9,411 bases of DNA, from the NCBI GenBank assembly GCA_036009105.1, contig DASYMJ010000268.1, positions 1 to 9,411 of the forward strand, read 5' to 3'. Source of the stretch: JAFAVZ01 sp036009105 (GTDB lineage: Bacteria > Acidobacteriota > Thermoanaerobaculia > Gp7-AA8). Positions 5,318-9,411 of the stretch are shown piece by piece. The first letter of the stretch is position 1. Each line of letters starts with the position of its first letter. Made by a program: the position numbers and the translations under genes. Under the pieces are notes generated by a model. It had not been told where the DNA came from. It saw nothing but the letters and a program-made list of their open reading frames with translations, and did no database searches.

Positions 5318-6034
5318 CTAGTCCTTCCGCATGCGGCGATGGGTGGTGGTGGTGTCGGTCGAGCTCGAGGTGGAGGTCGTATCCGACTGATCGCTCGGGT
5401 TGCTGGAGCTCGTCATCGAGCCGCTGTTGCTGCCGTTGTTCGCGTTGTTGTTCGTGTTCAGCGAGGAGCTGGTCATGGCGGTGGTGTCCGCCGTGTTCGA
5501 CGCGCTGGTGCCGCTCGTGCCGCTGACGCTGGTGGTGCTGCCGGCCGTGTTCGTGCTGAAGTTGCTGTTGTTGTTCGTGGTGCCGTTGGCCGTGGTGCCG
5601 TAGTTGCTGTTCGTGCTGGCCATGCTGCCGGTGTTGTTCATGGTGGAGCCGCTGCTCATGCTGCCGCTGCCGGTGTTGCTGTTGCCCATGCTGCCGCTGC
5701 CCATGCTGCCGCTGCTGGTGTTGCCACTGGCCATGCTGCCGCTGCCGCTGCTCGTATTGCTGTTGCTGCCGCCCAGGGTGGCGCTGGAGGGCGAGTTGGC
5801 GTTCGCGCCGCTGCCGCTGCCGTTGTTCGCATTCGGGTCGGCCACGCCGATGGTCGACGAGTAGCCCGCGGCCGAATTCACGGTGGCCGAGCCGTTGTAC
5901 GGATCGTTGCCGATGGTGGTGGCGCCCGGAACGGCCTGAGCCGTCGTCGCGGTGTCATGATGCGCGCAGGCGCCCAGACCGAGCGACATGATGCATACCG
6001 CCAGGACTGCAAGAAGGTGACGTTTGTCTCTCAT
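5318..6034 (-). CDS. Ser/Asn/Gly/Thr-rich repeat lipoprotein, function unknown
   Basis: 238 residues. MRDKRHLLAVLAVCIMSLGL followed by GAC is a signal peptide with a lipobox (LGAC, C23), so it is predicted to be an acylated, envelope-anchored lipoprotein. The rest is almost wholly low complexity: Ser, Asn, Gly, Thr and Ala with scattered Met, no aromatic core and no cysteine after C23. It includes SGSM repeats in the middle, Asn/Thr-rich stretches after them, and a basic tail (HRRMRKD). It is probably disordered: a spacer, stalk or matrix-type surface protein. No known domain is recognised. The start at 6034 is favoured by GGGAGG 9 bases upstream and by a normal signal peptide; an ATG at 6064 in the same frame adds ten residues. 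Next downstream, after the REP-like palindrome, is the secreted caspase-like gene. Whether the two act together is unknown. Confidence 0.82.
   Translation of the reverse strand: MRDKRHLLAVLAVCIMSLGLGACAHHDTATTAQAVPGATTIGNDPYNGSATVNSAAGYSSTIGVADPNANNGSGSGANANSPSSATLGGSNSNTSSGSGSMASGNTSSGSMGSGSMGNSNTGSGSMSSGSTMNNTGSMASTNSNYGTTANGTTNNNSNFSTNTAGSTTSVSGTSGTSASNTADTTAMTSSSLNTNNNANNGSNSGSMTSSSNPSDQSDTTSTSSSTDTTTTHRRMRKD
5657..5744. repeat. coding repeats with 15-bp periodicity (SGSM units) in the lipoprotein gene
   Basis: CATGCTGCCGCTG occurs four times, at 5657, 5687, 5702 and 5732, with spacings of 30, 15 and 30, all multiples of 15 bases (5 codons). On the minus strand each copy encodes Ser-Gly-Ser-Met. 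A degenerate copy (CATGCTGCCG) lies at 5621. Slippage here would keep the reading frame, so protein length probably varies between strains. Confidence 0.75.
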
Positions 6035-6043
6035 GTTTTTTAT

Positions 6044-6092
6044 CCTCCCAAGGAGCGTTTCCATCGCTCCGATTTACCTCCTACGCAAATCG
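6044..6092 (-). promoter_or_regulatory. lipoprotein gene leader: ribosome-binding site and two adjacent hairpins
   Basis: On the minus strand GGGAGG (6044-6049) lies 9 bases before the ATG at 6034. Just upstream, GGAGCG (6052-6057) and CGCTCC (6065-6070) form a perfect 6-bp stem with a 7-base loop that contains the alternative ATG at 6064. Further upstream, CGATTT (6070-6075) and AAATCG (6087-6092) are 6-bp arms around an 11-base loop that shows a second AGGAGG-like sequence on the minus strand. The site is clear; a regulatory role for the hairpins is speculative. The rest of the 126-base divergent gap to the DoxX gene holds no recognisable promoter. Confidence 0.45.
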
Positions 6093-6160
6093 AGTTCCAG
6101 GAACATTGCTGAATTCGGTAGCAGCGGCATCTGGCAAGGGTCGTGTACGCACCCGTCTGC

Positions 6161-6550
6161 ATGATCAGTAAATTCGAGCCCTACGCGTTCGCCCTCCTCC
6201 GCATCATGGCGGGCCTGATGTTCGCCATCCACGGCTCTCAGAAAATCCTGGGCTGGCCCCCGTCGGAGATGCATCCGCCGCTCGCCTCGGCCGGTGGGGT
6301 ATCGGGCATCATCGAGCTCGTGGCCGGCCTGCTGATCGCGCTCGGCCTCTTCGCCCGCTGGCCGGCGTTCATCGCCTCCGGCGAGATGGCGGTCGCGTTC
6401 TTCTGGAAGCATTGGCCGCACGGCTGGAACCCGGTGGCGAACCAGGGCGAAGCGGCGGTGCTCTACTGCTTCGTCTTCCTCTACGTGTTCGCGCGCGGCT
6501 CGGGCATCTGGAGCCTGGACAGCCTCTTCGCACGGGGACGGCGCCGGTAG
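6161..6550 (+). CDS. DoxX family integral membrane protein
   Basis: 129 residues, about the usual DoxX length, with four hydrophobic segments (about 8-26, 46-66, 68-83 and 97-112). Family-like features are RIMAGLMFAIHGSQKILGW (14-32), GIIELVAGLLIALGLFARWP (49-68), an acidic residue in GEMAVAFF (74-81), and WNPVANQGEAAVLYCFVFLY (89-108). DoxX-type proteins are inner-membrane proteins linked in some bacteria to thiol or sulfur and redox homeostasis; the role here is not known. ATG at 6161 is chosen because the family N-terminus normally sits just before this first helix. A GTG at 6143 would add 6 residues, and neither start has a well-spaced ribosome-binding site. Divergent from the lipoprotein gene and convergent with ruvA. 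A large heptamer palindrome follows 5 bases after the stop. Confidence 0.92.
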   Translation: MISKFEPYAFALLRIMAGLMFAIHGSQKILGWPPSEMHPPLASAGGVSGIIELVAGLLIALGLFARWPAFIASGEMAVAFFWKHWPHGWNPVANQGEAAVLYCFVFLYVFARGSGIWSLDSLFARGRRR

Positions 6551-6555
6551 AAAAG

Positions 6556-6609
6556 CAGTTGTCGGTTGTCAGTTGTCGGTAGGCCGGTTCTACTGACAAC
6601 CGACAACTG
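6556..6609. repeat. heptamer inverted repeat between doxX and ruvA, probable ruvA terminator
   Basis: CAGTTGTCGGTTGTCAGT (6556-6573) and its exact reverse complement (6592-6609) form an 18-bp stem with an 18-base loop. The left side is a tandem array of 7-base units: TTGTCGG (6559-6565), TTGTCAG (6566-6572), TTGTCGG (6573-6579). The right side has two inverted units, CTGACAA (6593-6599) and CCGACAA (6600-6606), and part of a third. On the minus strand, downstream of ruvA, the stem is followed by CTTTTC, so it could end ruvA transcription. On the plus strand no T run follows. Lying between converging genes suits a terminator, but the heptamer design looks like a dispersed repeat. Confidence 0.8.
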
Positions 6610-6615
6610 TCTCTC

Positions 6616-7212
6616 TCACTTGGTCAGCTGCCGCAGAGCGGCCTTGAGCAGCGCGGAGAACTCCGCCTCGGCGCCGAGCTGTTTGCGCGCGGCATCGACC
6701 GCGCTCTCCGCCGATGCCGGCCTGTAGCCGAGGTTCACCAGCGCCGATTGCACGTCGTCGTCCACGCTCGTCGCGCGCGGCACCACGGGAGCCGCGGCGC
6801 GCTGGGCGTCGGTGAGCAGGAGCTTGTCCCGCAGCTCGAGGCACATCCGTTCCGCGGTCTTCTTGCCCACCCCGGGGATGGAGGAGAGCTTGCGCGCATC
6901 GCCGCGGGCCACGGCGTCGGCGAGGTCGGGCGCATCGATGCCGGAGAGGATCTTCTGGGCCAGCGTCGGCCCGATGCCGGAGATGCCGATCAACTTCTCG
7001 AACGCGAACTTCTCCTCCGCCGTGGCGAAGCCGTAGAGCGAGAGCGCGTCTTCCCGCACGTGGGTGTAGATCTCCAGCGCCACCTCGCGCGTCCCCTCCA
7101 GCCGGTAGTACGTCTGCAGCGAGATGTGCACCTCGTAGCCGACGCCGCTGGTGAGGATCAACGCGCTCGTCGCTTCGAGGCGCTTGAGAGTGCCCTGGAG
7201 GTAACCGATCAT
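6616..7212 (-). CDS. ruvA: Holliday junction branch migration complex subunit RuvA
   Basis: 198 residues, normal length. RuvA binds four-way DNA junctions as a tetramer and loads the RuvB motor during recombinational repair. Domain I (1-64) has MIGYLQGTL, GVGYEVHIS (23-31) and HVREDALSLYGF (51-62), which includes the acidic pin pair E54/D55 matching E. coli E55/D56. Domain II has two helix-hairpin-helix motifs, GISGIGPTLAQKIL (76-89) and SIPGVGKKTAERM (111-123). Domain III (about 150-196, DDDVQSALVNLGYRPASAESAV) is the mobile RuvB-contacting domain. All are intact. It starts 16 bases after the hydrolase-TPR gene on the same strand, with no obvious ribosome-binding site in the gap, so translation may depend on the upstream gene. 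ruvB is not downstream: a DoxX gene converges there instead. ruvC, which often lies upstream, is also absent here. Confidence 0.98.
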   Translation of the reverse strand: MIGYLQGTLKRLEATSALILTSGVGYEVHISLQTYYRLEGTREVALEIYTHVREDALSLYGFATAEEKFAFEKLIGISGIGPTLAQKILSGIDAPDLADAVARGDARKLSSIPGVGKKTAERMCLELRDKLLLTDAQRAAAPVVPRATSVDDDVQSALVNLGYRPASAESAVDAARKQLGAEAEFSALLKAALRQLTK

Positions 7213-7228
7213 GCGGCGCAGTTTACTG

Positions 7229-8728
7229 TCAGCCGAGGATCTGCACGAGGGCCGGGGAGAGCTCGCGCTGCCTGCCGATGTTCAGGGCCTGCTGGCGCGT
7301 GGTGTCCCAATGGCGTTGCTCGGCCGCCTGCTGCTTCGCCGCGCGGTACGCCTTCTCCGCCGCACTCATGTCGCCGAGCAGCAGATGGGCCTCGGCCCTG
7401 GAGGCGAGCGTCCAGTAGTCGGGCGGCGGATCGCCGGCCGCGGCCAGCACCTGCTGCGCCTGGGCGGTGTAGATCGGATCCTCGAGGACGAAGCTCAGGT
7501 ACGCGGCGTTGATGCCGTTGTAGACGATCTGGCCGGTGTCGTTCGACGCCATGGCCGCGGTGAGTCCGGCCAGGTAGGAGTTGCGGGCGCGGAAGGCCAG
7601 GCGGAGGTTGGAGGGATCGAGCAGCCACTCGCGCTTGATGCGGCCGCCGATGATGCCGAGGGTCTCGGGATCGGAGCGCCACTGGTCGCCGAGCTTCTGC
7701 AACTCCGCCACCGCGGCGGTGTGGTCGCCGGTGCCGGAGAGGGCGATGGCCAGCTGCTGCACGGCCTGCACGTCCGGCTCGCGGCGCTGGACGTTGTTGG
7801 CCGAGGCGAGGTAGGCGCGGAGGAGGTCGACGGCGAGGGCGTAGTCCTGCTGGCCGAGCAGGGCCAGGCCCAGCTCGCGCTCCACGCGCGGCAGTCGCGG
7901 AGCGCGGTTGCGCACCTCATCGGCCAGCTTGCGCAGCTTCCCGGCGTTCTCCAGCTCCCGCGCCGCCCGCACCTGCCCCATGAGCTCCAGCTCGGCCGCG
8001 GCCACGGCGCTGTGCTCCCGCTCCGTGCCGGGCGAATTGAGGAGGCGCTGTTTGAGCACGGCGTAAATCGTGTCCTCCCGCGACCGCGGCTTGACCATCT
8101 CCACGTGATCGCCCGGCACGAACTCCTTCGCATCGAGCGGAAACGGCCCGACCGAGGTCTCGGGCGGCACGAAGCGGTCGCGCAGGCCGGCCACCAGGGT
8201 GAGGCGGAACGCGGCGAGGCGGCGCTCATCGGCCCGCTTGTCGTCGACGAGCGTCTTCCACGCCGCGCGCAGCTTCTTCACGAACTCGCCCTGCGCGGCC
8301 ATGTCGGAGATCTGGTTCTTGAGGAACGCGCCCCAGTCGCCTTTCCCCAGGCCGGCGCTCGGCGTGCCGCACAGGATGACGTCCGTGATGTGGCCGAGGA
8401 ACTCGGTCGATTGCCGCTCCAGCTCCTCGATGACGAATGCCTGCACGACCAGCCCGCCCATGCTGTGCGCGACGAGAACGACGCGCTGCGCGTTGGCCGC
8501 TTCGATGCGCAGCTTCGTGCGCAACGCGCTGCCGATCATCGGGATGTTCGGATCGTCACTCCAGAACCACTTGGTGATCAGAAAGCCGGGATTGAGCGTG
8601 GTGGGGTAGGACCACTCGCAGACCGTGCACCCCTCCAGCTCCGGATCGCTCTCCAGCAGCGCCTTGAAGTTGCCCCAGGTGTCGATGCCGCCGGAGAAGC
8701 CGTGGACGAAGAAGATGAGCGTTTTCAA
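7229..8728 (-). CDS. alpha/beta hydrolase (PGAP1/lipase-like) fused to a TPR / DUF4071-like C-terminal half
   Basis: 499 residues in two parts. The N-terminal half (1-230) is a serine hydrolase: IFFVHGFSGG (5-14, oxyanion HG), VVLVAHSMGGLVVQAF (83-98, nucleophile S89), then the probable acid D184 in AGLRDRFVPPE and catalytic H208 in VPGDHVEM, giving a complete triad. The closest look is to PGAP1-like esterases or lipases; the substrate is unknown. The C-terminal half (240-490) is helical and repeat-like (ELGLALLGQQDYALAVDLLR, AYRAAKQQAAEQ) and contains SDPETLGIIGGRIKREW (352-368), YNGINAAYL (403-411) and DYWTLASRAEAHLLLGD (437-453). I associate this pattern with the TPR-type TRAFs-binding domain (DUF4071). 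No signal peptide is seen, so it is probably cytoplasmic. A lipase or esterase effector on a TPR scaffold suggests a signalling or conflict role, which is inference. It sits between cysS and ruvA, starting 110 bases after the end of cysS. Confidence 0.9.
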   Translation of the reverse strand: MKTLIFFVHGFSGGIDTWGNFKALLESDPELEGCTVCEWSYPTTLNPGFLITKWFWSDDPNIPMIGSALRTKLRIEAANAQRVVLVAHSMGGLVVQAFVIEELERQSTEFLGHITDVILCGTPSAGLGKGDWGAFLKNQISDMAAQGEFVKKLRAAWKTLVDDKRADERRLAAFRLTLVAGLRDRFVPPETSVGPFPLDAKEFVPGDHVEMVKPRSREDTIYAVLKQRLLNSPGTEREHSAVAAAELELMGQVRAARELENAGKLRKLADEVRNRAPRLPRVERELGLALLGQQDYALAVDLLRAYLASANNVQRREPDVQAVQQLAIALSGTGDHTAAVAELQKLGDQWRSDPETLGIIGGRIKREWLLDPSNLRLAFRARNSYLAGLTAAMASNDTGQIVYNGINAAYLSFVLEDPIYTAQAQQVLAAAGDPPPDYWTLASRAEAHLLLGDMSAAEKAYRAAKQQAAEQRHWDTTRQQALNIGRQRELSPALVQILG

Positions 8729-8733
8729 AGGAA

Positions 8734-8739
8734 CTCCTC
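8734..8739 (-). promoter_or_regulatory. ribosome-binding site supporting a TTG start for the hydrolase-TPR gene
   Basis: On the minus strand GAGGAG lies 5 bases before TTG (8728-8726), which begins the conserved N-terminus (MKTLIFFVHGFSGG). No ATG is suitably placed before the first beta strand of the hydrolase fold, so TTG is very probably the true start. This rare start often reduces expression. Confidence 0.8.
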
Positions 8740-8752
8740 AGGCGCGCTTTCT

Positions 8753-8834
8753 GAATTGAAAATTGAAAATTGAAAATTGAAAAAATGGCTGCGCTTTGCG
8801 AGGCTTGGTTTTTTCAATTTTCAATTTTCAATTC
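8753..8834. repeat. AT-rich heptamer inverted repeat between cysS and the hydrolase-TPR gene
   Basis: Four tandem copies of TTGAAAA (8756, 8763, 8770 and 8777) face three inverted copies TTTTCAA (8811, 8818 and 8825). Bases 8761-8785 pair perfectly with 8809-8833, a 25-bp stem with a 23-base loop containing CGC-TTT-GCG. The element begins 4 bases beyond the cysS stop codon and ends before the hydrolase ribosome-binding site. It is strikingly AT-rich against the GC-rich surroundings. On the minus strand it may attenuate read-through from cysS, although no separate T run follows the stem. The design matches the element at 6556-6609. Confidence 0.85.
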
Positions 8835-8838
8835 GCAT

Positions 8839-9411
8839 TCACCGCCGCCGCCAGCGAACGCCGCCGGGCGTGTCCTCCAAAATGATGCCCTGCGCGAGGA
8901 GCTCGTCGCGGATGCGGTCGCTTTCGGCGAAGTTGCGCGCTTTGCGGGCGGCCTGGCGGGCGGCGATCCGCTGCTCGATCTCGGCCTCCAGGTTCTTCTC
9001 GCGGCTGGGGAAGATGTCGAGCACCGGATCGATCTGCTTCAGCGCCGTCCGCAGCCCCTCGGCGTCGCCGGCGGTGATGCGGCCGGCGTCGATGGCGATG
9101 TTGCCGTCGCGGATGAGGGTGAAGAGCGCGCCGAGGGCGCCGGCGGTGTTCAGGTCGTCGTCCATGGCCTCCCGGAAATCGTTGAGGAAGCGGCCGATCA
9201 ACCCGTCGGCATGGCCGTCCGAGTGCTTCGCATCGTGCGGCGCGGAGCGGGAGAGCTCCTCCAGGCGGAGCAGGAACAGCTCGATGCGGGCCAGGGCCTG
9301 CTTCGCATCCTCGACGGACTGGGTGGTGAAGTTCAGCTTCGTGCGATGCGGCACGCATAGGAGTGCGTAGCGCAGCGCGAGCGGGGAGTAGCCCAGCTCC
9401 TTGATCTCGGG
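8839..9411 (-). CDS. cysS: cysteinyl-tRNA synthetase, C-terminal part (5' end beyond the window)
   Basis: The last 190 residues of a class I aminoacyl-tRNA synthetase that charges tRNA-Cys. The frame is open to the window edge and begins ELGYSPLALRYALLCVPHRT, the segment that follows the KMSKS region in CysRS. It continues with KLNFT, the helical domain FLNDFREAMDDDLNTAGALG, and the typical tail IEQRIAARQAARKARNFAES-DRIRDELLAQGIILEDTPGG-VRW (hyphens only split the string). The HIGH and KMSKS motifs and zinc ligands lie outside the window. An internal GTG near 9354 could be mistaken for a start, but the homologous frame runs past it. The stop is followed within 4 bases by the heptamer palindrome, then by the hydrolase-TPR gene on the same strand. 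Nothing looks truncated at the C-terminus. Confidence 0.97.
   Translation of the reverse strand, partial: PEIKELGYSPLALRYALLCVPHRTKLNFTTQSVEDAKQALARIELFLLRLEELSRSAPHDAKHSDGHADGLIGRFLNDFREAMDDDLNTAGALGALFTLIRDGNIAIDAGRITAGDAEGLRTALKQIDPVLDIFPSREKNLEAEIEQRIAARQAARKARNFAESDRIRDELLAQGIILEDTPGGVRWRRR

Noticed and set aside
5339..6112. Long plus-strand open frames opposite the lipoprotein gene, including a very hydrophobic Leu/Pro/Met-rich one at 5604-5864
   Set aside because: They are the antisense of SGSM and Asn/Ser repeats, so their Leu/Met/Pro and Ala/Val content is a composition artefact. The minus-strand frame has a lipobox, a ribosome-binding site and a proper signal peptide.
7211..8773. 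520-codon plus-strand open frame opposite the hydrolase-TPR gene
   Set aside because: Arginine/histidine/glycine-rich translation without domains; a shadow caused by GC-rich codon bias. The minus-strand frame has a complete catalytic triad.
6556..8834. Possibility that the heptamer arrays are a CRISPR array
   Set aside because: Units are 7 bases, tandem and without spacers, and arranged as one inverted pair per locus; no cas genes are nearby.
8770..9370. Plus-strand open frames opposite cysS, starting in the heptamer repeat
   Set aside because: The opposite frame is unmistakable cysteinyl-tRNA synthetase; these frames start in repeat DNA and show no family.

Overview
The window is strongly GC-rich DNA, densely packed with bacterial genes and with a high G/C bias at third codon positions. 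No marker in it fixes the taxon. The mix of a fulvocin C-like eight-cysteine secreted protein, a HAMP/SpoIIE phosphatase, many small secreted proteins and heptamer-type intergenic repeats best suits a soil or sediment Acidobacteriota-like bacterium, with a myxobacterium as the main alternative. This is inference from gene content only. There are eleven genes, two cut by the window edges, and no gap over about 130 bases. No tRNA, rRNA, CRISPR array, insertion sequence or phage gene was seen.

Layout. (1) 1-1655, plus strand: the 3' part of a membrane-anchored HAMP-SpoIIE serine phosphatase, followed after 2 bases by a small secreted protein of unknown function. (2) 1687-2779: a divergent pair, a crotonase-family enoyl-CoA hydratase/isomerase on the minus strand and a YqjZ-like ABM-fold protein on the plus strand, with start codons only 22 bases apart. 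(3) 2855-3358, plus strand: a secreted precursor ending in a 40-residue, eight-cysteine fulvocin C-like domain. It converges on the next gene with 6 bases between stop codons. (4) 3365-6034, minus strand, transcribed right to left: a Ser/Asn/Gly/Thr-rich repeat lipoprotein, a REP-like palindrome, a secreted protein with a clan CD (caspase/CHAT-like) His-Gly and Ala-Cys dyad, then an AcuI/YhdH-type acrylyl-CoA reductase. (5) 6161-6550, plus strand: a DoxX-family membrane protein. (6) 6616-9411, minus strand: the 3' part of cysS, a TTG-started alpha/beta hydrolase fused to a TPR-like C-terminal half, then ruvA.

Three intergenic palindromes stand out. A 12-bp-stem REP-like element (5266-5316) covers the apparent ribosome-binding site of the caspase-like gene. 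Two large inverted repeats (6556-6609 and 8753-8834) differ in sequence but share one design: tandem 7-base units beginning TTG, facing an inverted copy with one unit fewer, across a loop of about 20 bases. Both lie at gene ends.

How the genes work together: cysS and ruvA are housekeeping, and the hydrolase-TPR gene between them is the odd one out. AcuI and the crotonase both handle acyl-CoA substrates but are not in one operon. The two best candidates for poorly described biology are the fulvocin-like secreted protein and the repeat lipoprotein/caspase-like pair. The paired heptamer palindromes are the best structural novelty.
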